Under the pieces are notes generated by a model that was not told the DNA's origin, did no database searches, and saw nothing but the letters and a program-made list of their open reading frames with translations. Position numbers and translations under genes: made by a program. Below, one piece after another: positions 1 through 7,699 of a stretch of DNA of 35,085 nt. The first letter of the stretch is position 1. Each line of letters begins with the position of its first letter. Source of the stretch: JAHDDY01 sp964549375. Lineage in GTDB: Bacteria; Pseudomonadota; Alphaproteobacteria; Rhodobacterales; Rhodobacteraceae. Where the stretch lies: assembly GCA_964549375.1 (NCBI GenBank), contig CAZJWF010000022.1, positions 1 through 35,085 on the forward strand. Direction: 5' to 3'.

Positions 1-32
1 CACAACAGAATTCTCACTTAAGGAGCGACACT

Positions 33-269
33 ATGGAAGGCAGTATTGTAGACGGACTGAAGTACGCAGGTGCTGGTCTGGCTTGTATTGGTATGGGCGG
101 CGCGGCTGTCGGCGTGGGTATCATCGTTGGTAACTTCCTCAGCGGCGCTCTGCGTAACCCGGCTGCGGCACAGGGCCAAACGGCAATGATGTTCGTCGGC
201 ATCGCACTCGCAGAAGCAATGGGCATCTTCTCGTTCCTCGTTGCTTTGCTTCTGATGTTCGCACTCTAA
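33..269 (+). CDS. atpE: F0F1 ATP synthase subunit c
   Basis: This 78-residue proteolipid forms the rotating c-ring of the membrane F0 sector and carries protons across the inner membrane. Two hydrophobic helices flank the polar loop R41-N42-P43, and the ion-binding carboxylate is E61 in the second helix (context ALAEAMGIF), as expected for a proton-driven ring. Glycine-rich helix packing (GxGxG around residues 21-33) is visible. The start is the ATG preceded by AAGGAG about 8 bases upstream. It is the first complete gene of the window, and b' and b follow on the same strand. Genes for subunits a and AtpI would be expected just left of the window. Length and motifs are typical and nothing is odd. 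Confidence 0.98.
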   Translation: MEGSIVDGLKYAGAGLACIGMGGAAVGVGIIVGNFLSGALRNPAAAQGQTAMMFVGIALAEAMGIFSFLVALLLMFAL

Positions 270-328
270 GCGACTGACGTTATCGCGCGCCGCATTTGGC
301 GGCGTGCACTCTATCTTTGGAGAGACCG

Positions 329-889
329 ATGGCGACGGAAACGACCGCAGAGGGTGCAGCACATGCTGCGGCTGAGCATAGCGGCGGTATGCCACAATTG
401 GATGGATCGACTTGGGCGTCCCAGATTTTCTGGACGGCGCTGGCTTTGTTCATTCTCTACAAGGTGTTGACGAAGACGATCCTGCCCCGCATCAGCGGTG
501 CGCTAGAGGATCGCCACAACGCAATCGCCGATGATCTTGACCGTGCGGCTGAACTAAAGAAGCAGGCGGAAGAGGCGACAACAGCCCATTCCGAAGCGCT
601 GGCCAAAGCGCGCGCGAACGCTCAAAAAATCGTCGCTGAGAACCAAGAGACCATCGACGCTGAACTTGCTGCGGCAACGCACAAGGCAGACGCCGAGATT
701 GCGGCTCGGACAGCAGAGAGCGAAACGCGCATCAACGAAGTGCGGGCTCAAGCTGCATCGAGTGCAAAAGAAATTGCTTCGGAAACGGCGCAAGCCATCA
801 TCGAAAAACTTGTTCCTGGCGTTGCGGACAAGGGTACGATTGATGCGGCGGTTGATCGGGCATTGGCTGCTTCAGGAGTATCGAAATGA
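329..889 (+). CDS. atpF': F0F1 ATP synthase subunit b' (second b-type stator subunit)
   Basis: This 186-residue peripheral-stalk subunit pairs with b to hold the F1 head against rotation. It has a short alanine-rich N-terminus, one membrane helix at about residues 33-50 (FWTALALFILYKVL) and a long charged alpha-helical, coiled-coil region (about 55-170). I use the ATG at 329, which has GGAGAG just upstream, rather than an in-frame TTG further up that lacks support. The stop overlaps the next start as ATGA, so b' and b are translationally coupled. A divergent b'/b gene pair is usual in alphaproteobacteria and photosynthetic bacteria and replaces the b homodimer of E. coli. It is called atpG or atpX in some species. 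Confidence 0.95.
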   Translation: MATETTAEGAAHAAAEHSGGMPQLDGSTWASQIFWTALALFILYKVLTKTILPRISGALEDRHNAIADDLDRAAELKKQAEEATTAHSEALAKARANAQKIVAENQETIDAELAAATHKADAEIAARTAESETRINEVRAQAASSAKEIASETAQAIIEKLVPGVADKGTIDAAVDRALAASGVSK

Positions 890-1365
890 GTGCTGAACTT
901 GCAGTCCTCGTCAGTTTTCTCCTCTTCATCGGTGCGATGTTTTGGTTTCGCGTCCCCAACATGATTGGCGGGATGCTCGACAAGCGAGCTGAAGGAATTC
1001 AGGCGCAATTGGACGAAGCGCGCGAAGCCCGTGAGGAGGCACAAACCCTTCTCGCGAAAATCGAACGCGAGACGGCGGATTCGCAAAAAGAAGCGGACAA
1101 AATCATCGAGCGCGCGCGTGCAGATGCTGAACGCGCATCCGAGCAGGCAAAACTCGATCTTGAGGAATCAATTGCCCGCAAGCTGAAATCTGCGGAAGAG
1201 CGGATCGGCCAAGTCGAGGCGGCAGCTACCAGAGAAGTCCGCAATGCGGCGTCCACCGCTGCGGTTGCCGCTGCATCAGAGGTCATGGGCCAAAAGATCG
1301 ACGGTTCGAAGTCCGGTTCTTTGATCGACGAAGGCATCGCAAAAGTCGGAGCGCAATTCCACTAA
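886..1365 (+). CDS. atpF: F0F1 ATP synthase subunit b
   Basis: This 159-residue stator subunit has one N-terminal membrane helix (about residues 3-22, LAVLVSFLLFIGAMFWF). An extended charged heptad-like helix runs to about residue 130, followed by a C-terminal segment that would contact delta/F1. The start ATG overlaps the b' stop codon (ATGA), and CAGGAGT lies about 7 bases upstream inside the b' gene. It is the last gene of this F0 operon: a strong rho-independent terminator follows 32 bases after the stop. The F1 genes are not here, so F0 and F1 are in separate operons, the usual arrangement in Rhodobacterales. Confidence 0.96.
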   Translation: MSAELAVLVSFLLFIGAMFWFRVPNMIGGMLDKRAEGIQAQLDEAREAREEAQTLLAKIERETADSQKEADKIIERARADAERASEQAKLDLEESIARKLKSAEERIGQVEAAATREVRNAASTAAVAAASEVMGQKIDGSKSGSLIDEGIAKVGAQFH

Positions 1366-1397
1366 CTGCACTGAACAGATCAGCGACACGAAATATC

Positions 1398-1427
1398 AAA
1401 ACCCGCTTCATTGAGGCGGGTTTTTTT
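1398..1427 (+). terminator. Rho-independent terminator of the F0 operon
   Basis: An inverted repeat AAAACCCGC / GCGGGTTTT (1398-1406 and 1416-1424) encloses a short loop and runs into seven T residues (1421-1427). It lies 32 bases after the atpF stop codon. The A-run on the left arm means it could also act, more weakly, on minus-strand transcripts. Confidence 0.93.
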
Positions 1428-1633
1428 GTGGATCGAGTTTTTTGATCTCTGGGAAATGAGAAGGTCGAAGAGTTTCACGAAAACATATGTCTGGATCTTA
1501 TGCGCTCTTACTGGATGCGCTGCGGGCCGCAATCCTGCTGAGCTGATCTTGGGGGTTCGAAGTTCTAACACTGCTGTCCCGTGCGCGGTACATCATGGAA
1601 TGGTGCTCCGCAGACACGGGACCGCCTTAAGTC
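1428..1633. other. Unassigned stretch between two terminators, with a long imperfect hairpin
   Basis: No convincing gene lies between the atp terminator and the rnhA terminator. The possible reading frames have no family resemblance, no good ribosome binding site and disagree between strands. The clearest structure is an imperfect hairpin at 1576-1622. Its outer stem is GTCCCGTG (1576-1583) with CACGGGAC (1615-1622). Its middle stem is GCGG (1585-1588) with CCGC (1608-1611). Its tip is CATCAT (1591-1596) with ATGGTG (1600-1605) around a GGA loop. This could belong to a small RNA or be a remnant. No tRNA fold is present. Confidence 0.4.
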
Positions 1634-1663
1634 AAAAAAGAAGACCCCGCACCAAGTGCGGGG
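1634..1663 (-). terminator. Rho-independent terminator downstream of rnhA
   Basis: A perfect 8-bp stem CCCCGCAC (1645-1652) / GTGCGGGG (1656-1663) has a three-base loop. Read on the minus strand it is followed by TCTTCTTTTTT (complement of 1634-1644). It lies about 85 bases beyond the rnhA stop codon and closes the VOC-ispH-CDGSH-rnhA unit. Confidence 0.88.
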
Positions 1664-1748
1664 CAGCGATACAGAGGTTATTTTCAGAAGGTTCGCGTAC
1701 AGCTACCTTTGCCCAATCAGACCCGAGGCATCTACCAAGTCATATCCC

Positions 1749-2201
1749 CTACGGCTTATAAGGCTGCATTCCTTGCCGTGCCAGCTCATCGGCGCGTTCG
1801 TTTTCGGGATGTCCGGCGTGGCCTTTGACCCATTCCCACGTCACATCATGACGTGACGCTGCTTCATCCAACCGCTTCCAAAGGTCTTCATTTTTGACGG
1901 GCTTTTTTGACGCGGTTTTCCAGCCATTGCGCTTCCAACCATGAATCCACTTGGTCAGGCCGTCTTTTACATAAGACGAGTCTGTGACGATGGTCAGCGC
2001 AGACTCTCGCTCCAGCACATCCAGTGCTGAAATCGCCGCCAGAAGTTCCATTCGGTTATTCGTGGTGTCCATCTCGCCGCCGCACAGCTCGCGTTCCTTC
2101 AACACCGTGTCGCCGTCCATCGCGAGCATCAACACGCCCCAACCTCCCGGACCGGGGTTTCCACTGCACGCTCCATCGGTATAGGCAAATAGTTCAGGCA
2201 C
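1749..2201 (-). CDS. rnhA: Ribonuclease HI
   Basis: This 150-residue endonuclease cuts the RNA strand of RNA-DNA hybrids, as in primers and R-loops. The four metal-binding acidic residues are visible: D9 (YTDGACSGNPGPGGWG), E52 (NNRMELLA), D74 (VTDSSYV) and D138 (NERADELA), plus the catalytic-loop histidine H128 (KGHAGH). I choose the GTG at 2201 because it gives the family's usual length and N-terminus (PELFAYTDG) and has CGGAG about 8 bases upstream. A longer frame reaching 2246 has no such support. It is the last gene of the ispH unit, 124 bases after the CDGSH gene, and is followed by a terminator. Confidence 0.96.
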   Translation of the reverse strand: MPELFAYTDGACSGNPGPGGWGVLMLAMDGDTVLKERELCGGEMDTTNNRMELLAAISALDVLERESALTIVTDSSYVKDGLTKWIHGWKRNGWKTASKKPVKNEDLWKRLDEAASRHDVTWEWVKGHAGHPENERADELARQGMQPYKP

Positions 2202-2325
2202 AATATTCTCCGACGTGTTGATCGCTCGCACCAACCCCTGCATCAAAATGGACTTTGCCGAAGACGATCAAAGCAGAGGTTGTCGGGTCGCAGCGATCAA
2301 TGACGGTTTTTGAGATACAGACGGG

Positions 2326-2532
2326 TTAAGCGCCGCCGAGCGTTCCATCCCAATCAATTTTGCTGTGCGAGCCATCGCAAAACGGCTTGTTCGCCGAATG
2401 GCCACAGCGACAAAGGAACATTGTGGGTTTGGCCTCAAGCGCCTCGCCATCAGGTCCGGTCATTTCTGACACACCCTTAATGACGAGCGGGCCGTTCTTT
2501 TTAATATCAATCTTCGGATCATCATCAGACAT
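2326..2532 (-). CDS. CDGSH iron-sulfur domain protein
   Basis: This small 68-residue protein has a single CDGSH-type site that would hold a [2Fe-2S] cluster through three cysteines and one histidine: C41, C43 (LCRCGHS), C52 and H56 (PFCDGSH). AAAGGAAA precedes the ATG at a suitable distance. It lies 33 bases downstream of ispH, itself a [4Fe-4S] enzyme, so the two are probably cotranscribed. The physiological role of bacterial stand-alone CDGSH proteins is poorly defined (electron transfer or cluster handling). No membrane segment is present, so it should be cytoplasmic. Confidence 0.93.
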   Translation of the reverse strand: MSDDDPKIDIKKNGPLVIKGVSEMTGPDGEALEAKPTMFLCRCGHSANKPFCDGSHSKIDWDGTLGGA

Positions 2533-2565
2533 GACAGTTTCCTTTAGGTCAGAAGGAACAGAGAA

Positions 2566-3519
2566 TTAAGGGGCGGCTTCGCGCAGAATTTTCGGAGCTT
2601 TGAACTCGATATTTTCAACGGCGGTCTCAACGATTTCGGTTTCCACGTCATAGCGCTCGCGAAAGGCATCGACGACTTCGTTCACCAATTCCTCTGGTGC
2701 GCTGGCTCCGGCGGTAATGCCCACGGCCTTGATCCCCTCCAAAGACCGCCAGTCAATATCGGTGGCACGCGGGGCCAGCACTGAATATTTGCAGCCCGCC
2801 TTCGATCCAACTTCGACAAGCCGTTTTGAATTCGAAGAGTTCGGCGCGCCAATCACCACCAGCGCGTCAATCTTTGGCGCGATGGCTTTGACCGCTTCCT
2901 GACGATTGGTGGTGGCATAGCAGATGTCTTCTTTGCCGGGCGCGACCACATTTGGAAACCGCGTTTTAATGGCCGCAACGATCGCGGCAGTGTCATCCAC
3001 GGAAAGAGTCGTTTGCGTGACAAAAGCCAGCTTATTGGGGTCGGTGGGGGTTACATTTGCCACATCCTCAACTGTCTCGATCAGGGTCACGGACCCGTCG
3101 GGCAATTGCCCCATCGTACCAATGACCTCGACATGGCCTTCGTGCCCGATCATCAGGATTTCGTGTCCCTGCCGATGCAGGCGTGCGATCTCCATATGGA
3201 CTTTTGTCACCAATGGACAGACGGCGTCGACGGCGAACATCTCCCGCCTCTTGGCCTCTTCGGGGACAGATTTCGGCACACCATGTGCGGAAAACACCAC
3301 GGGTCTGTCAGTCGGACAGTCGTCCAGCGTTTCCACAAAGACCGCACCTTTATCACGCAAGCCATCCACGACGTATTTGTTGTGAACGATTTCGTGGCGC
3401 ACGTAGACGGGCGCGCCAAATTTGTCGATGGCCATCTCGACCATCTTGATCGCACGATCGACCCCGGCGCAAAAGCCGCGCGGAGCTGCAAGGTATAGTT
3501 TTAACGGTGGTTTTGTCAT
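2566..3519 (-). CDS. ispH: 4-hydroxy-3-methylbut-2-enyl diphosphate reductase
   Basis: IspH catalyses the last step of the non-mevalonate isoprenoid pathway, reducing HMBPP to IPP and DMAPP with a [4Fe-4S] cluster. The three cluster cysteines are C17 (PRGFCAGVDRA), C101 (DAVCPLVTKVH) and C200 (DICYATTNRQ). The substrate-binding histidines H42, H79 and H129 (HEGHVEV) are also present. At 317 residues it has the family's usual length. It begins 9 bases after the VOC-protein gene ends and is followed by the CDGSH gene, so an operon is likely. The ribosome binding site is weak, which fits reinitiation after the upstream gene. Confidence 0.98.
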   Translation of the reverse strand: MTKPPLKLYLAAPRGFCAGVDRAIKMVEMAIDKFGAPVYVRHEIVHNKYVVDGLRDKGAVFVETLDDCPTDRPVVFSAHGVPKSVPEEAKRREMFAVDAVCPLVTKVHMEIARLHRQGHEILMIGHEGHVEVIGTMGQLPDGSVTLIETVEDVANVTPTDPNKLAFVTQTTLSVDDTAAIVAAIKTRFPNVVAPGKEDICYATTNRQEAVKAIAPKIDALVVIGAPNSSNSKRLVEVGSKAGCKYSVLAPRATDIDWRSLEGIKAVGITAGASAPEELVNEVVDAFRERYDVETEIVETAVENIEFKAPKILREAAP

Positions 3520-3528
3520 GGCCGCATC

Positions 3529-4077
3529 TTATCCAACGCCGCGTTCTAACACCAGCGCCGCAATCGCATCTGCAAGGTGAGTATCCTGAATGTTTTTCGC
3601 TCCCGCTTCAACGCGGATTTCATGGGCGCGGGCCAGTACATCCGCATGAGAGCGTCCTTCGGGCGGGTCGAACTTATAACAGGCCAGCTCCATCAACTGA
3701 CCCAACGGATCACGGAAATAGAGCGAATCCATAAACCCGCGATCTACTTTGCCTGAATTGGCAAAGCCCCGCGCGCGCAAGCGCGCACCGGCTTGCGTAT
3801 AGGTCGCGCGGGAGACCATAAAGGCGAGGTGGTGTAGATTGCCGATCCCGTTTGGATTGGGTGTTGGATCAACCGGCAAGTCTTCGCGAGTGAAAATCGT
3901 AATCAGCCGCCCGTCGCCGGGATCAAAATATAGGTGGTTGGTGCTCTCATCATCCAGATTGGGTTGCTCGAACACAAATGGCATCCCAAGGACGCCTTCC
4001 CAGAAATCTATGGATGTCTGACGATCGGCACCCATCAGGGTAATATGATGGACGCCTTGTGTGTGTATTGTTTTCAT
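3529..4077 (-). CDS. VOC (glyoxalase/dioxygenase superfamily) metalloprotein
   Basis: This 182-residue protein of the vicinal-oxygen-chelate superfamily shows two beta-alpha-beta-beta-beta modules. Probable metal ligands are H11 (GVHHITLMG), H82 or H83 (NLHHLAFMV) and E130 (GQLMELACYKF), the H-H-E pattern of extradiol dioxygenases and glyoxalases. The segment FRDPLGQLMEL is characteristic of ring-cleaving dioxygenase-like members. I start at the ATG giving MKTIHTQGVHH. The longer frame to 4113 adds 12 residues without family resemblance or ribosome binding site. The substrate cannot be told from the sequence. It lies directly upstream of ispH on the same strand. Confidence 0.85.
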   Translation of the reverse strand: MKTIHTQGVHHITLMGADRQTSIDFWEGVLGMPFVFEQPNLDDESTNHLYFDPGDGRLITIFTREDLPVDPTPNPNGIGNLHHLAFMVSRATYTQAGARLRARGFANSGKVDRGFMDSLYFRDPLGQLMELACYKFDPPEGRSHADVLARAHEIRVEAGAKNIQDTHLADAIAALVLERGVG

Positions 4078-4124
4078 GAGGAACAGATAGGGCGGTTCCC
4101 CCGCTCTATCCATCGCCGACAGAG

Positions 4125-5837
4125 TTAGAACGCCTTTTTGAAGTCCTCGACGAGCGATTCAGATGTCGATTTGGGCAGTGGGCCATTCGCGGGCGGTGTA
4201 TCGAGCCGGTGCGGGTCCATGACGCCCGTGATGCCGCCATCCAGGCTGATGCCCACTTCCTCGCCCAGTTTTTTGAGCGCGGGGAGCTGCACTGCCATCG
4301 CACCAATAGCGTCCACCGCTTGGGTTACCGGGCTGCCACCACCGCTGCTTGGTGCGGTCTCACCGCCGCCGCCATTGGCTGCGTTCAAGCCTGTGACGTG
4401 GTGGATTTTAATCGAGTCGATCTTTTCGGCGGGTTTGACCATCTGCGCGACGATGGCTGGCAGAGCCTCGAGCCGGGCGAGCTGCACTTTCATCGCGGCG
4501 ATTTCGGCAGAGATTGCATTTTCGGCATCCACCAGTGCGCGCGTACCTTCGGCTTCCGCTAGCTTATCGGTCTTTTTCGCTTCTGCCTTGATGGTCAGCG
4601 CATTGGCTTCTGCGGTGGCCTCCTCGCGCAAGGCTTCGGCGCGGTCGGCTGCGGCGGCTTTTTCTGCGGCTGCGGCAAGCTTGATGCCCGTCGCCTCGCG
4701 CTCCGCTTCACGTTCCGCCTCGATCACGGCGATGCGTTTAACACGTTCGGCTTCGGCAACTTGTCGTGCGGTTGTGATGGCTTCTTCGGCCTTTGCCGCT
4801 TCCGCGCGGGCGGTATCAGCGGAGGCACGCGCGCGGCTTTCTTCTTCGGATTTTGTCGCGATAATGATCTGTCGTTCTTGATCCGCGACTTCAATCTGAC
4901 GCTCTTTCGCAATCTCAGCGGCGCGAATGGCTTCTTCGCGCTCGATCTCCGAGGCCCGGATCATGCGCTCCTTGAGAATACGTGCTTGCTCGGCTTCGCG
5001 CTCGGCGTCTTGGCGTTTGGTCGCAATTTCCGCTTCTTGCGCCGCACGTTTTGTCTCGATCTCTTGAGCTTGAATGATCGCCGCTTCTTGTTCCTCGCGG
5101 TCAATATCGAGCTTGCGCTTTGCCGCTTCCATCGCTGCCTGCCGCACCGCAGTATCAGCTTCGGCATCAATCATCGCGCGCTTTTTCTTAGAGTTCGCGA
5201 TCACCTCAGCAAGTTGACGCATACCCACGGCGTTAAAGGCATTGTTCTCATCCAGATGCTCGAACGGTGTCTGATCGAGCGCGGTCAGGGAGACCGACTC
5301 CAACTCCAAACCGTTTTTCAACAGGTCTTCGGAAACCGCGTTTTGGACCTCTTGCACAAAGTCCGAGCGGTTTTCATGCAGGCCATCCATTGTCATCCGC
5401 GCGGCGACGGAGCGCAGACCATCGACCAACTTACCTTCGATCATCTCGCGCAATTCGTTCACATCAAAGGTTCGATCACCCAACGTTTGCGCCGCACGCG
5501 CAATGCCTTCCTCGGTGGCATTGACGGAGACATAAAATTCGACACCGACATCGACCCGCATCCTATCCTTGGTAATCAGCGAAGCATCGCTGCTGCGGTT
5601 CACTTCAAGGCGCAGGGTCTTCATGTTTACGAGGCTGATTTCATGCAGCATCGGAATAACAATCGCACCGCCATCCATCACGACTTTGCGGCCACCCATG
5701 CCGGTTTTGACAAGGCTCACCTCACGGGTTGCACGCCGATAAAGTCGCGCGCCAACAAAGCCAACGAAAACGAGCAATGCAAGGATCGCGATAACGGGAA
5801 TAGCGAGAGATTGTAACAGGTCCATCAAAGTCTCCAT
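4125..5837 (-). CDS. Flotillin-family (YqiK-like) membrane-microdomain protein
   Basis: This 570-residue protein has an N-terminal membrane helix (about 9-31), then an SPFH/band-7 domain (about 32-210, with VKTGMGGRKVV and the NELREMIEGKLVDGLR region). A very long Ala/Glu/Lys/Arg-rich coiled coil (about 220-470) follows, then a glycine-rich linker and a C-terminal tail. This is the flotillin layout, which scaffolds membrane microdomains. The upstream gene on the same strand (15-base gap) encodes a YqiJ-like membrane protein with an NfeD-type OB fold, the usual partner of flotillins. The heavily repetitive coiled coil explains the long open frames on the opposite strand, which are not genes. 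Confidence 0.92.
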   Translation of the reverse strand: METLMDLLQSLAIPVIAILALLVFVGFVGARLYRRATREVSLVKTGMGGRKVVMDGGAIVIPMLHEISLVNMKTLRLEVNRSSDASLITKDRMRVDVGVEFYVSVNATEEGIARAAQTLGDRTFDVNELREMIEGKLVDGLRSVAARMTMDGLHENRSDFVQEVQNAVSEDLLKNGLELESVSLTALDQTPFEHLDENNAFNAVGMRQLAEVIANSKKKRAMIDAEADTAVRQAAMEAAKRKLDIDREEQEAAIIQAQEIETKRAAQEAEIATKRQDAEREAEQARILKERMIRASEIEREEAIRAAEIAKERQIEVADQERQIIIATKSEEESRARASADTARAEAAKAEEAITTARQVAEAERVKRIAVIEAEREAEREATGIKLAAAAEKAAAADRAEALREEATAEANALTIKAEAKKTDKLAEAEGTRALVDAENAISAEIAAMKVQLARLEALPAIVAQMVKPAEKIDSIKIHHVTGLNAANGGGGETAPSSGGGSPVTQAVDAIGAMAVQLPALKKLGEEVGISLDGGITGVMDPHRLDTPPANGPLPKSTSESLVEDFKKAF

Positions 5838-5851
5838 GTTGAAAATGAGTT

Positions 5852-6556
5852 TTAGGCGTCGTCAATGCGAATGGCGCGCAGTGACCCGTCAGCAAGACGG
5901 ATCGTGGCGATCTCGGTCCCTTGCGGAAAGGCGTCGTCGTCTTTCATTGGCTCGACCATCGTGTAGTGGATATTGCCGTGGCCGTCGGTCAGCCGTGCTT
6001 GCGCGGGGTTGCCGCGCCGTGCTGTGCCGACGGTGATAATCCCCCGACGACCGCCATAAGAGCGGCTGGAAATTGCCGTCGTCTCCAGTTTCGGCATCAA
6101 CCGACCGATTAACCGCGCAAACCGCGCAGCAATCGCCAATCCGACAGGTAAGGCAACCGCGGAGGCTAACAGCGCCGGTAGCGGCGCGCCAACTATGGCG
6201 TTCAACACGCCTTGCAGCGCATAACCGCTCAGTCCAAAGGCCGTTAGAAAACCGGCGAGCCATATGGCAAAGGGTGCATCAGAAAGGCCAAGCCAAGACA
6301 GGACACCGCTGACGCCAGCACTTTCGCCCGCAAGGGGGTCTGCGCCGTCAACATCCACCTCAAACCCGGCTTCCGCATCCAATCCCACGTCAACGTCAAG
6401 GCCGGGTTCAGCGTCAATTGCGACGTCGCCGTCGCCACCCAGAATGCTGATTCCCACAAGCATCAGGACCAATTCCAGTACCAGCATGCCGACCACCACC
6501 CCTAATGCGATGGCGAATGGCTGCATGTTAGCGCTGAAAAAAAGGTCGAGAGTCAT
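5852..6556 (-). CDS. YqiJ/NfeD-type inner-membrane protein, flotillin partner
   Basis: This 234-residue membrane protein has a hydrophobic N-terminal helix (about 11-38) and an unusually acidic stretch with alternating Asp-Val (about 42-75, likely cytoplasmic or periplasmic linker). Two or more membrane helices follow (about 95-150), then a C-terminal soluble domain (about 165-234) resembling the OB fold of NfeD/YqiJ proteins (GGRRGIITVGTARRG, HYTMVEPM). It is the first gene of a two-gene unit with the flotillin gene 15 bases downstream. CAGGAG precedes the ATG. The family is thought to work with flotillin in membrane organisation. The molecular activity is not known. Confidence 0.85.
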   Translation of the reverse strand: MTLDLFFSANMQPFAIALGVVVGMLVLELVLMLVGISILGGDGDVAIDAEPGLDVDVGLDAEAGFEVDVDGADPLAGESAGVSGVLSWLGLSDAPFAIWLAGFLTAFGLSGYALQGVLNAIVGAPLPALLASAVALPVGLAIAARFARLIGRLMPKLETTAISSRSYGGRRGIITVGTARRGNPAQARLTDGHGNIHYTMVEPMKDDDAFPQGTEIATIRLADGSLRAIRIDDA

Positions 6557-6677
6557 CGATAACGCACTCCTGATTTGAGACGAATGTGGCGAAAAATCAC
6601 CATTTCAGCATTTTTTGGCCTTATGTTACTCATTTAGGCACGACATCTCAGGATTGTAAGTACCGGAGGCATAACTT

Positions 6678-6908
6678 TTGATTGGTAAACGTCAGGTTGC
6701 CGCCGCGCGGGGATTACTCGGCTGGTCGCGTCAGGAATTGGCGGATCGCGCAGACGTATCCCTGCGAACCATCGCCCGTTTTGAAAGCGGGGAAGGTGAC
6801 ATCACAGCCTCAAAGCTCGAAAAGCTGGAGGACGTCTTAATAGACGCGGGGATCACGTTCTTGGATGGGGGCGTCACATTAGAGGGTTTGAAAAAGCGAC
6901 GGGAATAG
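6678..6908 (+). CDS. Small XRE-family helix-turn-helix regulator
   Basis: This 76-residue protein is almost entirely a Cro/CI-type helix-turn-helix domain (residues 5-60: WSRQELADRADVSLRTIARFESG). The start is a TTG preceded by CCGGAGG 8 bases upstream, which is better than any downstream candidate. It is transcribed divergently from the YqiJ-flotillin unit across a 121-bp gap, so it may regulate that unit, itself, or other targets. There is no sensor domain, and a Gly-rich tail (LDGGVTLEGLKKRRE) ends the protein. Similar solitary XRE proteins are common in Rhodobacterales. Confidence 0.85.
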   Translation: MIGKRQVAAARGLLGWSRQELADRADVSLRTIARFESGEGDITASKLEKLEDVLIDAGITFLDGGVTLEGLKKRRE

Positions 6909-6955
6909 TTCGTCGGTCAGCCTTTCTCAATCGCATCCCAGGCGCGCACAGCCCT

Positions 6956-7699
6956 TCAACAGCCTCGCGGATAGAACCAGACAGAAATCTCACCATCATC
7001 GCGGCGAGCGGGTATCCACCCTTCTGCGATGACTTTCGCCTCTTCGACACCTCCGCAAGAGGGCTGATCTGTAACCTTGATCTTGAACCAGTTTCGGGTC
7101 GTCCGTTTGCCGGTTTCTTGAGAAAACAGAGTGATCGCGGCTTCCCCAATAACGGATATTTCCGGATTCCAGTGCGTACTGCTCGTCGTGATATTCTGAT
7201 CGGAGGGTGTGAAAACCTTCCGAATTGTTTTTCCACCGGGGTTTTCAGCGATCATGATGTCTTGGTCCAGAAGATAGGCGACCCTACCCTGATCAAAAAG
7301 CGATGTGTAGGTACTGAAATTGCGCGCGTCTTGCATCCGGAGCCATTTTGGTTCTCCGTCAATGTGGACTTGAATCCAATCGCCTTGCCTTGGGTTATTC
7401 ATCCGCCCGTAGACAAGGACAGATGGGTATTCATAGCTTGTTTCAAGCATTGTGAATTGCGTTGCTTTGAGGCGATTTGTGACCGACGTAGAGGGTGATC
7501 CATCCGAAAGTTCGAACGCAAGTTCGGGGTCTTCAACACCCCACGCAGCGCGAAGCCACTCCTCATATCCGCCGTATCGTTTTGACAGGTCCAGAACCCC
7601 GATAAAGCTGCGATCGACATCTTCTATATATTGTCGGTCAGCCTGTGCATCGCGCGAAAAGACAACGCAACATAAGATCAGCAAAGCGGCGGCCTTCAT
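6956..7699 (-). CDS. Secreted protein of unknown function
   Basis: This 247-residue protein has a Sec-type signal peptide (residues 1-20, ending DAQA) and no further membrane segment, so it should be periplasmic. Residues around 105-150 (GDWIQVHIDGEPKWLRM, then MIAENPGGK) resemble a bacterial SH3-like fold, but this is only an impression. Two late cysteines (in QPSCGG and at the very C-terminus, YPRGC) could form a disulfide. Its ATG overlaps the gshB stop codon (ATGA), so it is translated with gshB and may be the last gene of the aqpS-arsC-gshB unit. I do not recognise a family. Confidence 0.75.
   Translation of the reverse strand: MKAAALLILCCVVFSRDAQADRQYIEDVDRSFIGVLDLSKRYGGYEEWLRAAWGVEDPELAFELSDGSPSTSVTNRLKATQFTMLETSYEYPSVLVYGRMNNPRQGDWIQVHIDGEPKWLRMQDARNFSTYTSLFDQGRVAYLLDQDIMIAENPGGKTIRKVFTPSDQNITTSSTHWNPEISVIGEAAITLFSQETGKRTTRNWFKIKVTDQPSCGGVEEAKVIAEGWIPARRDDGEISVWFYPRGC

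Noticed and set aside
1550..1570. GGTTCGA sequence resembling a tRNA T-loop
   Set aside because: No acceptor, D-arm or anticodon stem can be folded around it on either strand.
1411..1761. 116-codon plus-strand frame after the atp terminator
   Set aside because: It begins inside the terminator, has no ribosome binding site, runs over the rnhA terminator and end, and resembles no family.
4138..5816. Long frames opposite the flotillin gene (247 and 351 codons)
   Set aside because: They are mirror frames of the Ala/Glu-rich coiled coil and share no family motifs.
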